This document shows, piece after piece, positions 26,801 to 35,743 of a DNA stretch of 64,000 nucleotides. The DNA lies in NCBI GenBank assembly GCA_019187195.1, contig JABAQT010000023.1, positions 131,670 through 195,669 on the forward strand, written 5' to 3'. The notes under the pieces were generated by a model, which ran no database searches, was not told the DNA's origin, and worked only from the letters and a program-made list of their open reading frames with translations. Source of the stretch: Bryobacteraceae bacterium. GTDB taxonomy: Bacteria; Acidobacteriota; Terriglobia; Bryobacterales; Bryobacteraceae. A program made the translations under genes and the position numbers. Each line of letters starts with the position of its first letter. Within the stretch, counting starts at the first letter, position 1.

Positions 26801-27808
26801 ATGAAGGTCGTGCTGGCTTATAAGAACTTTGCCGCGAATCGCAACATCTCCCACATCGGACTCGGCGTGGCTGCCATGAACACGCAGAAAAGCCTCATCC
26901 GCGCGGGCATTCCCACTCTCGTCTGGCCCATCCTCGGCGCCGCCGATCTGCGCGCCTCCCTCCTCGGGACTCCCTCCGTCACCCATGCCATCATCTCCGC
27001 GCCCTGGATCCCCTCGCCCGAAATGCAATCCCTCGTCAACTATTTCTCCGATATCACCTTCGCCATGACCTGCCACTCGAACGTCGGCTTCCTCCAGGCC
27101 GACGCCAACGGCGTCGCCCTCATCCGCCAGGCCATGGAGATCGAACGCTCCACCCCCAACTTCCACCTCGCCGGCAATAGCGAAAAATTCTGCGAATGGG
27201 TCCGCCGCGCTTACACGGCGCCCTGCGCCTTCCTCCCCAACCTCTATTACCTCGACAACACCACCAACCCCAACCGTCCCCTCTGGCAAGGCGGTCCGCT
27301 CCGCCTCGGCGCTTTCGGAGCCACGCGGCCCCTCAAAAATCTCATGTCCGCCGCCGGAGCCGCGCTCGAAATCTCCCAGCAACTCCGTGCCGATACCGAA
27401 CTCTGGCTCAGCGCCGGACGCACCGAAGGCGGCGGCGACACCATCCTCCGCGCCGCCCGCGAAATGCTCCGCAATCTCCCCCACATCCGCCTCGTCGAAA
27501 ATGGCTGGCAAACCTGGGCGCAGTTCCGCTCCACCGTCGCCCACATGCACCTGCTCCTCCAGCCTTCCTACACGGAAAGCTTCAATATGGTCACCGCCGA
27601 CGGCATCGCCTCCGGCGTCCCCTCCGTCGTCTCGAGCGCCATCGATTGGTGCCCTCCCCACTGGCAGGCTCCCGTCGATGACGTCGTCGAAATCGCCCGC
27701 GCCGGACGCATGCTCCTCCTCGATCGCCATGCCCCCACGGATGGCCTCCGCGCCCTCGAACGCCACAACACCGCCGGGCTCGCCTCCTGGCTCGGTTTCC
27801 TCAAATAG
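26801..27808 (+). CDS. GT-B glycosyltransferase (GT4-like)
   Basis: A 335-residue cytosolic protein starting MKVVLAYKNFA. The C-terminal Rossmann-like domain shows the retaining GT4 pattern: FGATRPLKN near residue 167 and LQPSYTESFNMVTADGIASG near 252, the latter carrying the E-x7-E-like nucleotide-sugar site. The N-terminal half reads like an acceptor domain (AMTCHSNVGFLQ near 87). It likely transfers a sugar to a lipid, protein or glycan, but no polysaccharide cluster surrounds it. The stop abuts the convergent dehydratase stop at 27809 with no spacer. Confidence 0.75.
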   Translation: MKVVLAYKNFAANRNISHIGLGVAAMNTQKSLIRAGIPTLVWPILGAADLRASLLGTPSVTHAIISAPWIPSPEMQSLVNYFSDITFAMTCHSNVGFLQADANGVALIRQAMEIERSTPNFHLAGNSEKFCEWVRRAYTAPCAFLPNLYYLDNTTNPNRPLWQGGPLRLGAFGATRPLKNLMSAAGAALEISQQLRADTELWLSAGRTEGGGDTILRAAREMLRNLPHIRLVENGWQTWAQFRSTVAHMHLLLQPSYTESFNMVTADGIASGVPSVVSSAIDWCPPHWQAPVDDVVEIARAGRMLLLDRHAPTDGLRALERHNTAGLASWLGFLK

Positions 27809-28789
27809 CTACACCACCGTTCCCGGTTCCGTATTCCCGCCGCAAACCACCACCACCACCCGTTCTCCTTTCGCCGGCTTGTACCGCCGGCTCAACAGAG
27901 CCGCCAGCGCCGTCGCTCCGCCCGGTTCCGCCACAATGCCGAAGTCGCGCCACAACACCCGCTGCGCCTCGCGAATCTCCTCCTCCTCCACCACTACCGC
28001 CCCACTCACATACTTCCGCGCGATCGGAAACATCAACTCCCCCACCATCGCCGCCCCCAGCGAATCCGCCGCCAATCCGCCCACCTCCACCGCAACCCGC
28101 TCCCCCTTCTCGAACGCCGCCGCAAGCGACGCGCATCCCACCGGCTCAACGGAAACCACCTTCACCTCCCCGCGAAACCACGCCGCGATTCCGCCTATCA
28201 GCCCGCCGCCGCCCGTCGCCACCAGCACCGTATCCACTCCCGGAACCTGCTCGCCGATCTCGACCCCCACCGTCCCCTGTCCGGCCAGCGTCTCTTCCTG
28301 GTTGTAGGCATGCACCGCCATCGCGCCCGTTTCCCGCGCCCTCGCCTCGCATGCCGCCAGCGCCTCCAGATAGTGGCGCCCCACTACATGCGCCTCCGCC
28401 CCGTAGCTCCGCACCTTGGCCACCTTGAACGCCGGTGAGAGCGAAGGCAGGAAAATCTCCGCTCTGTGCCCCAGGTTCGCCGCCGCGTATGCCACCGCCA
28501 ACCCGTGATTCCCTCCCGACGCCGCCGTCACTCCCGCTGCCGGCACTTCCGCCGCCAGCATCCGGCAAAACGCCCCCCGCGGCTTAAACGAACCCGTGTG
28601 CTGGAGCAACTCGAGCTTCAGCACAACCTCCGCATCCACCCCTAACTCCCCTTCCGTCAATGCCATCACCGGCGTCCGCCGCACATACGGCCGGATCCGC
28701 TCCGCCGCTTCCAGAATCCGTCCTCTTGTAATCCGTTCCACCTCTCCATCATGCAACGTCCGCCCGCCTCCCGATACAATCGTGTGCAT
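27809..28789 (-). CDS. Threonine/serine dehydratase-like PLP enzyme
   Basis: A fold-type II PLP enzyme, 326 residues if started at ATG 28789. The PLP lysine is in HTGSFKPRG, the phosphate/substrate loop is SGGNHG, and the Gly-rich cofactor loop is TGGGGLIGG. It should deaminate L-threonine or L-serine to the 2-oxoacid, or act as a serine racemase; there is no C-terminal ACT domain, so a catabolic form is more likely than biosynthetic IlvA. The start is uncertain: TTG 28756 (after GGGAGG) or GTG 28741, immediately before the conserved ERI region, would avoid the clash with the divergent ThuA start, whose ATG overlaps this one. Confidence 0.83.
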   Translation of the reverse strand: MHTIVSGGGRTLHDGEVERITRGRILEAAERIRPYVRRTPVMALTEGELGVDAEVVLKLELLQHTGSFKPRGAFCRMLAAEVPAAGVTAASGGNHGLAVAYAAANLGHRAEIFLPSLSPAFKVAKVRSYGAEAHVVGRHYLEALAACEARARETGAMAVHAYNQEETLAGQGTVGVEIGEQVPGVDTVLVATGGGGLIGGIAAWFRGEVKVVSVEPVGCASLAAAFEKGERVAVEVGGLAADSLGAAMVGELMFPIARKYVSGAVVVEEEEIREAQRVLWRDFGIVAEPGGATALAALLSRRYKPAKGERVVVVVCGGNTEPGTVV

Positions 28790-29663
28790 GGTGCCCATCC
28801 GCCTCCTGTCTGCTCTCGCCTTCCTCGCCGTCTCCTCCTCCGCCGCCCCCATCAAAGCCCTCATCATCGACGGCCAGAACAACCACAACTGGCGCCTCAC
28901 CACGCCCGTCCTCAGGAAGATCCTCGAAGACACCGGCCTCTTTACCGTGGATGTCGCCACCTCTCCGCCAAAGGGCGAGGACATGAGCAGTTTCCACCCC
29001 CGCTTCCAGGCCTACAAGGTCGTCATCTCGAACTACTCGGATTTCGGCGGTGGCGGCATCTGGCCGCCCTCCACTCAACAGGCATTCGAGGATTATGTCC
29101 GCCGGGGAGGCGGATTCGTCACCGTCCACGCCGCCGATAACGCCTTCCCCATGTGGCTCGAATATAACCGCATCATCGGCGTTGGCGGATGGGGCGGCCG
29201 TACCGAAAAATCAGGCCCCATGCTCCGCTTCCGCAACGGCGCAATCGTGCGCGACACCACTCCCGGCCCCGGCGGCCACCACGGAAAGCCCCACCCCTAC
29301 CAGGTCACCACCCGCGACCCCAATCACCCCATCATGAAAGGCCTTCCCCCGGTCTGGATGCACGCGCGCGATGAACTCTACGATTCGCTTCGTGGCCCGG
29401 CTGAAAACGTCCACGTCCTCGCCACCGCCTTCTCCGATAAGTCCACCGGGGGCACCGGCGAGCATGAACCCGCGCTCATGACCATTTCCTACGGTAAGGG
29501 CCGCGTCTTCCACACCATCCTCGGCCATGATGTGGATGCCATCCGTTGCGCCGGATTCATCGTAACCTTCGCTCGCGGAGCCGAATGGGCTGCTACCGGG
29601 AAAGTGACGCAGTCCGTCCCGCCGGATTTCCCAACGAAGGACCAGGTGAGTTCGCGGCAATAG
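28788..29663 (+). CDS. ThuA-like domain protein, secreted
   Basis: A 291-residue protein with a signal peptide (MVPIRLLSALAFLAVSSSA) and a ThuA (trehalose-utilisation) fold of the class I glutamine amidotransferase-like type: IKALIIDGQNNHNW at the start, GGGFVTVHAADNAFPMW near 120 and YGKGRVFHTILGHD near 240. ThuA-family proteins are implicated in oxidation/reduction of 3-keto-glycosides. A TACAAT -10-like box at 28775-28780 lies only 8 bp before the ATG, suggesting a nearly leaderless message. The 3' end overlaps the convergent PBP gene by 71 bp. Confidence 0.85.
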   Translation: MVPIRLLSALAFLAVSSSAAPIKALIIDGQNNHNWRLTTPVLRKILEDTGLFTVDVATSPPKGEDMSSFHPRFQAYKVVISNYSDFGGGGIWPPSTQQAFEDYVRRGGGFVTVHAADNAFPMWLEYNRIIGVGGWGGRTEKSGPMLRFRNGAIVRDTTPGPGGHHGKPHPYQVTTRDPNHPIMKGLPPVWMHARDELYDSLRGPAENVHVLATAFSDKSTGGTGEHEPALMTISYGKGRVFHTILGHDVDAIRCAGFIVTFARGAEWAATGKVTQSVPPDFPTKDQVSSRQ

Positions 29664-32600
29664 CCGCCGGCGCGCGCTCCTTGCCCGATTCGAGCACCTT
29701 CACCACGTCCGGCACAATCAGCTTGAAGATCGACACCGGAAGCGCGCTCGAAAACTTGTAAGCCGCGGCCTGCTCTCCCGGCACATACGCGAGCAGCGTC
29801 CCGTAGTACCGGTCCCCGATCGTGAACACGAAAGCCGCCGTCCGGTTCCTCGCCTTGCCCACCGTTGTCAATGTCTTGATCCGGTTGTCCCCCGTTCCCG
29901 TCTTTCCCGCCACCGGCAGCACCACCCCGTCCGCCAGTTTCACCGACCCGAACGCCCGCCGCCCCGTGCCGTGCTCCACCACGCCGAGCATCTCCTGGTG
30001 CAGCCTTTGCGCCACCTCGTGCGAGAACACCCTCACCGCCGCCCCCGGCTTGCGTACCAGCCGCGTCTCGAACGGTGTGCCCTCCGCCAGCAGCAGCCGT
30101 TCAATCCGCGTGTCCGGCTGCCGCACGCCGTCGTTCAGAATGATCCCCGCCAGTTCCGCCAGCGCCGCCGGCGTGTCCCCGCTGCTCCCGATCGCCGTCG
30201 CCAGTGACGGCACCAGCGTCCGGAACGGATACCCCTGCCGCTTCCAATACCCATGCAGCACTCCGAAGGCGTCCGCCTCCATCACCGTCTTGATCCGTGT
30301 ATCCTGCCCCAGCTTCGCCCGGCTCTTGAACAGCCACTTGTACACGTCCTGCCGCAACTCCGCGCTCGCCTTCAGCACCTCGTTCCAACTCGCGTTCGGG
30401 TGCTTCTGCATGTAATAGACCAGCCACATCTCGAGTGGATGAATACTGGCCACGTACCCGCGGTCGTTCCAGTCCATCTTCTCCGGCGCGAACATGTCGT
30501 ATAGATCCTGTTGCCGCTTGTCCGTCAGGTTTTCATGTACATAGCTCAACAAAGCCAGTTGAAACTCCCCGAACGTCGCCTGCGGCCGCACCGTCCGGTA
30601 AATTACCGAGAACCGCGGAGCTGTGATCTCACGCTCCTTCAAAAGCGTCTCCAGGGCCTCGTCCGGCGTCTGTCCCTCGTACTGATCGTAGAAGTCCTTC
30701 AGGAATACGGTTCCCTCTTTATCCGCGAACCGTATCAGATACTGCTTCCGCAGTGCGTTCGACTCATCGGTGAAGATCGCCGGCGAATACCCCGGCAGAC
30801 GGTGAATCCGGTAGGACACGATGTCGCGCATCAGCCGGATAAACACCAGGTTCACTGATCGCTGGAACGCCTCCCTCACGGTCAGGATCCGCCCGTTGTC
30901 GTTCTTATCGAAGTTCGCGAACACATGGAGCCCGCCGCCCGTGAAGAACGCCTCCCCGGGGCTCGCCGAATATTTCCGCTCCATCGCCGCGTTCAGCATC
31001 CCCGCCAGGCTCCGGTCCCCGCCGTTTGCCAGATAGTCCTTCGCCCACTGCGTCAGCCTGTCCGGATCCTCTTCGAGAGCCGTCCGGTTCCCCGGCTTGC
31101 CGTTCACAAGCTGATCATGCAACTCCGAAACAAACTCGAGGTACGTCGCCAGCGTCCGCAACTTCGCCGTCGAGCCCAGTTCCAGCCGGCTCCCCTCGTT
31201 CAGGTTCAGCGCCTGCCGCGAATTGTCCAGTTGCAGCAGGAGCCGGTTCCTGCTGGCTCCACGCTCGTACATCGTCAGGCTATAAATCACTGGAGAGCCC
31301 TGCCCCGGAGCCAGCAGGCGTTCGCCGACCAGCCCTTCCTTTGCGAGAAAAGCCGGATCGTCCAGTTTCTCCATGGTCTCCGCCGCCAGTTGCGTCGCCG
31401 CCCCCTGCAGGGTAGTCTCCACGGTCAGGTCCATCCTGTCCAACTCATACAGGCTCGGAACACCCAGCAGTCCCAGCAGGTTGTAGCGCACCGAATCCGT
31501 CCCCTTGCGCTGCAAATCCACCGCCCTCACCCGCATCGCTCCGGCCGGCCGCAGCGGAGTCTCGACACGCAAAGCCAGATCGCGCAGTTGCTTGGAAATC
31601 AAGCCGCTGGTCCCCATGACGCGGATATAGCTCTCCACTCTTTCCTGCAATGCATCCGGATGATGACGCAGGTAATAGGACGGCCGGTTGATCGCCAGCA
31701 GCAGGCTCAATACCTGCCGGTAGGCCACCGCCCGTTTCCTCATCTCCGCTCCATCGAGCGTCTCTTCCTCCGCGTTCAACAGCCGGTTTACTTCCCGGAA
31801 GTCCGCCCCGAACCAGTTCTTCAGGCCGTCGGCCAGCCCGATCACTTCTCCTTCCGCCGCCGTCGCCGCCAGCGGCACCGAATTCAGGTAGTCCCGCACG
31901 ATCAGCCGCCGCGCTTCCACCGTCCGCGGCCCATCCAGGTATGCCCTCAACGATGCGCTCGCAATCTGCCGGGCCTTTTCCCCCACGCCCTCCGTCCGTC
32001 CCCCCGGTGAATGCCGGATCTTTTCGAGTTGCGTCGCCAGCGTGCTCCCACCGCTGATCGGATGCGAATGGTTCACCTGTCGGATTCCCAAATCGAAAAA
32101 CGCTTTCGCCAGCCGGTCCCACTCGATCGCCGGATTCCGCCGCGTCGCCCACCCGTCCAGGATCTCCCGGTTCTCGATGAACAAAGCCGACTTTACCACC
32201 AGCGGCGGAATCGCCTCGAAGTCCTTGTAAGCCAGTTCCGGATAGATCGTCGAATGTAGCGGCATCCCGTTCCGGCCCAGAATTCGCAGCCCCGCCTGCG
32301 TCTTTTCCTGGTACAGCGGAAACATTCCCAAGCTCATGATTTCCCGTAATTTATTCGACCAGCGCGCTTGTGCTTCCACCTCGAAGCCCCGTTCTTTGGC
32401 TTTCGCGATTACCGCGTTCAGCCGCGCATACCCCAGTCGTTCGTCGTACGGCCCGCTCGATGTGCGGAAACCATGCCCGCTCTCGCCCGTCTGCACCTTG
32501 TAGCTTGCGCCCTTCAACACCAGCGTGAACAGGCGCGCCTGCAGCCAACTCGTCCGCATCTCCATGACAACGAACGCCACCCCAAGAGCCGCAAACGCCG

Positions 32601-32727
32601 CGATCATCACTGGTTTCTTCCAGTTACGCCTCGTTGACCGCGCCCGCTCCACCTCCACGGGCCATTCGCTCCCGCTGCCGGCCCGCGCCCATGCAAACGG
32701 TAAAGATTCACGCAGTTTGGCTAACAT
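29593..32727 (-). CDS. Bifunctional transglycosylase/transpeptidase (class A PBP-like)
   Basis: A 1044-residue inner-membrane peptidoglycan synthase. One membrane helix lies at about 39-57. The GT51 glycosyltransferase domain follows, with the catalytic-type Glu in FIENRE (185) and GGSTLATQ (226-233). The canonical EDxxFxxHxG reads as IENREILDGWATRRNPA, so it is a divergent GT51. The transpeptidase domain has the serine box STAK (519-522), the SxN motif in RSVNLVF and KTGTGD near residue 970, so it should form D,D-crosslinks and bind beta-lactams. It is longer than most class A PBPs because of an insert between the STAK and SxN boxes. The stop lies inside ThuA. Confidence 0.88.
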   Translation of the reverse strand: MLAKLRESLPFAWARAGSGSEWPVEVERARSTRRNWKKPVMIAAFAALGVAFVVMEMRTSWLQARLFTLVLKGASYKVQTGESGHGFRTSSGPYDERLGYARLNAVIAKAKERGFEVEAQARWSNKLREIMSLGMFPLYQEKTQAGLRILGRNGMPLHSTIYPELAYKDFEAIPPLVVKSALFIENREILDGWATRRNPAIEWDRLAKAFFDLGIRQVNHSHPISGGSTLATQLEKIRHSPGGRTEGVGEKARQIASASLRAYLDGPRTVEARRLIVRDYLNSVPLAATAAEGEVIGLADGLKNWFGADFREVNRLLNAEEETLDGAEMRKRAVAYRQVLSLLLAINRPSYYLRHHPDALQERVESYIRVMGTSGLISKQLRDLALRVETPLRPAGAMRVRAVDLQRKGTDSVRYNLLGLLGVPSLYELDRMDLTVETTLQGAATQLAAETMEKLDDPAFLAKEGLVGERLLAPGQGSPVIYSLTMYERGASRNRLLLQLDNSRQALNLNEGSRLELGSTAKLRTLATYLEFVSELHDQLVNGKPGNRTALEEDPDRLTQWAKDYLANGGDRSLAGMLNAAMERKYSASPGEAFFTGGGLHVFANFDKNDNGRILTVREAFQRSVNLVFIRLMRDIVSYRIHRLPGYSPAIFTDESNALRKQYLIRFADKEGTVFLKDFYDQYEGQTPDEALETLLKEREITAPRFSVIYRTVRPQATFGEFQLALLSYVHENLTDKRQQDLYDMFAPEKMDWNDRGYVASIHPLEMWLVYYMQKHPNASWNEVLKASAELRQDVYKWLFKSRAKLGQDTRIKTVMEADAFGVLHGYWKRQGYPFRTLVPSLATAIGSSGDTPAALAELAGIILNDGVRQPDTRIERLLLAEGTPFETRLVRKPGAAVRVFSHEVAQRLHQEMLGVVEHGTGRRAFGSVKLADGVVLPVAGKTGTGDNRIKTLTTVGKARNRTAAFVFTIGDRYYGTLLAYVPGEQAAAYKFSSALPVSIFKLIVPDVVKVLESGKERAPAAIAANSPGPSLGNPAGRTASLSR

Positions 32728-32874
32728 GTTGTCACTTCCACGCCAAGCGAAGATCCCACTAAATAAGATGTTGTGAACGCGGGGAGAGTTTCACCATGCA
32801 CTGGCGGTTCCGCGCGCGTTCCTACTTGGTAACGCGACAAAACCACCCGCCGTCGTTGGGGAGGAAGGGCTTTC

Positions 32875-34008
32875 TTAGAGCTTTTTAATCTTTAGATCCC
32901 GGTATTCCGCCCAGGTTCCCGCCTGGTGCGCCTGAAGCTCGATGTGGCCCTCATCGACGTTCTCTAACTGGTCGTACTCTAGCACATTTTCGCCGTTGAT
33001 TCTCACCACCACCTCGCGCCCCTTCGCGATGAGTTGGAACGGCCACCACTGCTCATCGGCAATGCGTGGATAGATCGACCTTTTGAAGTGGTACAGGGAC
33101 CCCGTCGGGTAATGGGCCCCTTCCACGTTATGCAACTGGATCTCGTAGCTCCGCTTCGCCCGCGTTCCGCCGCCCGAAGTGCGGAACAACACCCCGCCAT
33201 TCTGCCACCGGCTGGTCCGGATATAGCAGTGCAGTTCGAAATCCTTGTACTGCGTCTTCGTCCCGATGTGGCCCAACCCCTCGAGCCGCATCACGTCCCC
33301 CAGCCCTTCCATCACTGGCTTGCCTTCCGTCACATACCACTTATCGAGGTCCGCCGGCGACGCATACAGCATCTCCCAGCTCTCCTTCGCCGGCAGTTCC
33401 CTGATCCGCAGGTTCCGGTAGCGGATTGGATACGACAGCGACTCGAGCCCGATATAGCCCTTCCGCAGCCGGTATTTCAGCTCCGGCACGCTCTCCACAT
33501 CGAGGTCCTGCACCTGCGCGTCATTCATCCATACCTTCAATGACGGCCAGTCGAAAACGATCCGGAACGTGTTCCACTCCCCCTTGTTGCGGACCTTCAC
33601 CATCTTCGGAGCCACCACCGGATAAATCGATCCGCAACTGTTCGATTTCGGAGATTCCTCCTCCTGATGAAAGATCTTCACCTCGAAGCCCACCCAGGGA
33701 TTCCGTCCGTGTTCCGGCGCGTGCAGGTAGATCCCCGAATCCATCCACCCCTTCAGAAAAAACTCGCCCCGCAAATCGAAATTCTCGAACTGCTTCCCAT
33801 ACCGCAGCCACGACGGAAAGTTCGACCCGTGATGCACCACGATCGATCCGTCATCCACGTAGAACGCCGTCTCGGGACCCTCTCTTACGCTCCACCCTTC
33901 CAGCGACCTCCCGTCGAAAAGAGAGGTGAATCCCGTTTCATCCCCCGCCATCATCGCCGGGGCCATCCCCGCCGCTCCAATAAACCCGCGCCGGCTCACA
34001 TCGCCCAT
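32875..34008 (-). CDS. Two-domain DUF1080 (3-keto-disaccharide hydrolase-type) protein, Tat-exported
   Basis: A 377-residue protein with a twin-arginine signal (SRRGFIGAAGMAPAMMAG). Two concanavalin-like DUF1080 domains follow: residues about 25-205 (FTSLFDGRSLEGWSVREGPE, DSGIYLHAPEHGRNPWVGFE) and about 210-375 (FELHCYIRTSRWQNGGVLFR, QWWPFQLIAKGREVVVRING). DUF1080 proteins have been linked to hydrolysis of 3-keto-glycosides in the periplasm. It lies 4 bp downstream of a small unknown gene and shares a minus-strand operon with a PLP enzyme. The two ThuA proteins nearby fit the same 3-keto-sugar theme (inferred). Confidence 0.88.
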   Translation of the reverse strand: MGDVSRRGFIGAAGMAPAMMAGDETGFTSLFDGRSLEGWSVREGPETAFYVDDGSIVVHHGSNFPSWLRYGKQFENFDLRGEFFLKGWMDSGIYLHAPEHGRNPWVGFEVKIFHQEEESPKSNSCGSIYPVVAPKMVKVRNKGEWNTFRIVFDWPSLKVWMNDAQVQDLDVESVPELKYRLRKGYIGLESLSYPIRYRNLRIRELPAKESWEMLYASPADLDKWYVTEGKPVMEGLGDVMRLEGLGHIGTKTQYKDFELHCYIRTSRWQNGGVLFRTSGGGTRAKRSYEIQLHNVEGAHYPTGSLYHFKRSIYPRIADEQWWPFQLIAKGREVVVRINGENVLEYDQLENVDEGHIELQAHQAGTWAEYRDLKIKKL

Positions 34009-34012
34009 TGCC

Positions 34013-34393
34013 TCACCTCGTCACGGACAAAACCGATTCCAGCTTCCTCGCCCCTTCTTCCATCTGCTCGATCGCCGGCGTCACGATCGTCTTCTCCGCG
34101 TCTTCCCAGGTCTCCACCATCCGCCTCACGTGCTCCCCCGCCAGCCGGATGCACCAGGAGTCCGTCAACTCCCGGCCCAAAGCCTTCGACACCTGCAACA
34201 GATAAGGATGCGGCAGCGCCACCACCCGCGTCATCTCCGTCCCGTCATCCGCCTTCAGATCCCACTTCACATCCACTGCGTCGGCGTGCCGGATCGAAAT
34301 CGCGTTTTGCAGCCACTCCAGGTTCACTGTCCACTTCCGGCCAAACGGGTCCATGGCCTCGAACTTGCGCGGATTGTCTTGCATCTCAGCCAT
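34013..34393 (-). CDS. Hypothetical small protein in the DUF1080 operon
   Basis: A 126-residue cytosolic protein with no signal or membrane segment. The N-terminal half looks beta-rich (RKFEAMDPFGRKWTVNLEWL), and the C-terminal half is helical and charged (ETWEDAEKTIVTPAIEQMEE). It sits 11 bp after the PLP enzyme and 4 bp before DUF1080, so it is cotranscribed. I do not recognise the family. Its tight packing between the two suggests a role in the same pathway, but nothing in the sequence shows an activity. Confidence 0.6.
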   Translation of the reverse strand: MAEMQDNPRKFEAMDPFGRKWTVNLEWLQNAISIRHADAVDVKWDLKADDGTEMTRVVALPHPYLLQVSKALGRELTDSWCIRLAGEHVRRMVETWEDAEKTIVTPAIEQMEEGARKLESVLSVTR

Positions 34394-34404
34394 TGTACCA
34401 GCCG

Positions 34405-35655
34405 CTATCCCAGCGCCTCCCGCATCGTCTCGAAATACAGGTCCACGTCCTCCGGCCGCGTATGAATGTGCGTCGACAACCGCACCTGCGGAGCCCTGAA
34501 CGTCCAGATCCGCCTCTTCGCCAGCAACTCGTGAAACTTCTCGAGACGCTGTGTCTTGAACTTCACCGTCACCAGGCCCCCGAACATCCTGTCATCATCC
34601 GGGGTCAGCAACTCCACGTGCGGGCTCTCCCGCGCCTTCTTCAGCAGGTACCGCGCCACCTCGTGCGCCCGCGCGTAGATCCGCTCCGGGCCCAGTTGCT
34701 TGCTGAACCGCAAACCCGCCATCGCCCCTTCCACCACCGCGCGGTTGTTCGTCCCCATCATCATGAACCGCGCCGCCTTCAGCTTCTTCTCGTCCCAGTT
34801 TCCCGTCACAATCGACGGCCACAACTTCTCCAGGTTCTCCTCGCGCACATACAACAGCCCGCTTCCGGCCGGAGCGAACATCCACTTGTGCGGGCTCCCG
34901 GCCATGTAATCGCAGCCTAATTCGGACATGTTTGTCTTAATCTGCCCGTGCATGTGCGCCCCGTCCACCACCGAGATCACGCCTTTCGCCCGCGCCGCCT
35001 CGCAGATCTCCCGCACCGGAGTGATCAGCCCCGTCACCGTCGTGATTCCGCTGAAACTCACCACCCGCGTCCGCGGACCGATCGCCCCGATCACCGCCTC
35101 CGCCACCTCCCCGGGATTCCTCGGCGGAATCGGGATCTTCGCCTCCCGCACCGTGATCCCGTGCCGCGCCGCCCGCATGTACCAGCATCCCCGCCCGCTC
35201 GGATGCTCCTGGTCCGTAATCAGCACCTCATCGCCCGCCTTCAGATCGATCCCCGCCGCTATCGTGCTCATCGCCTCCGTGGCGTTGTGCAGGATCGCCA
35301 GTTCGTCCTTCTTGCACCCGTAAAAATCCGCCAGTTCCTGCCGGTGATCGTCCAGCGTTTCATAGCCCCACCGCGGGTAGTACTCCATCTCGCGCGCGGC
35401 TGAACTCGCCACGTAATCCCGCACCACCTTCACTACCGCCCGCGGGGCCACTCCAAGGCTCCCGTTGTTTAGAAACGCCCGCCACCCGGGCAGCAGAAAC
35501 TGCTCCTCCCGGATGCGCTTCCAGTACTCCTCCGGATGGTCCTTGAACAATTTCTCCGGCGGAAATGCCATTGGTTCGGCCGCCGCGTCCCTCGCTGTCA
35601 CTCCAAACAGCGCCGCTGCCGCGGCCGATGCGCGCAGAAGCTGCCTTCGTTCCAT
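34405..35655 (-). CDS. Aminotransferase class V-fold PLP enzyme with Tat-like signal
   Basis: A 416-residue fold-type I PLP enzyme of the cysteine desulfurase/isopenicillin-N-epimerase branch. The N-terminus MERRQLLRASAAAAALFG is a twin-arginine-type signal, so folded, cofactor-loaded export is expected. Cofactor residues are Asp231 in VVDGAH and the Schiff-base Lys257 in SPHKW; HNATEAMST near 123-131 forms the phosphate pocket. No loop Cys as in NifS/SufS desulfurases is obvious, so an epimerase or lyase role is more likely. It heads the operon with a small unknown protein and DUF1080, and is divergent from the second ThuA gene. Confidence 0.85.
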   Translation of the reverse strand: MERRQLLRASAAAAALFGVTARDAAAEPMAFPPEKLFKDHPEEYWKRIREEQFLLPGWRAFLNNGSLGVAPRAVVKVVRDYVASSAAREMEYYPRWGYETLDDHRQELADFYGCKKDELAILHNATEAMSTIAAGIDLKAGDEVLITDQEHPSGRGCWYMRAARHGITVREAKIPIPPRNPGEVAEAVIGAIGPRTRVVSFSGITTVTGLITPVREICEAARAKGVISVVDGAHMHGQIKTNMSELGCDYMAGSPHKWMFAPAGSGLLYVREENLEKLWPSIVTGNWDEKKLKAARFMMMGTNNRAVVEGAMAGLRFSKQLGPERIYARAHEVARYLLKKARESPHVELLTPDDDRMFGGLVTVKFKTQRLEKFHELLAKRRIWTFRAPQVRLSTHIHTRPEDVDLYFETMREALG

Positions 35656-35743
35656 TTGATCTGATTATCTCACCCGCCCGCCCCGCCCATTTCCAACCAA
35701 ACCCAGCCCGCCTGTTGGCCTCTCTGCGATACAATTCCTATCG

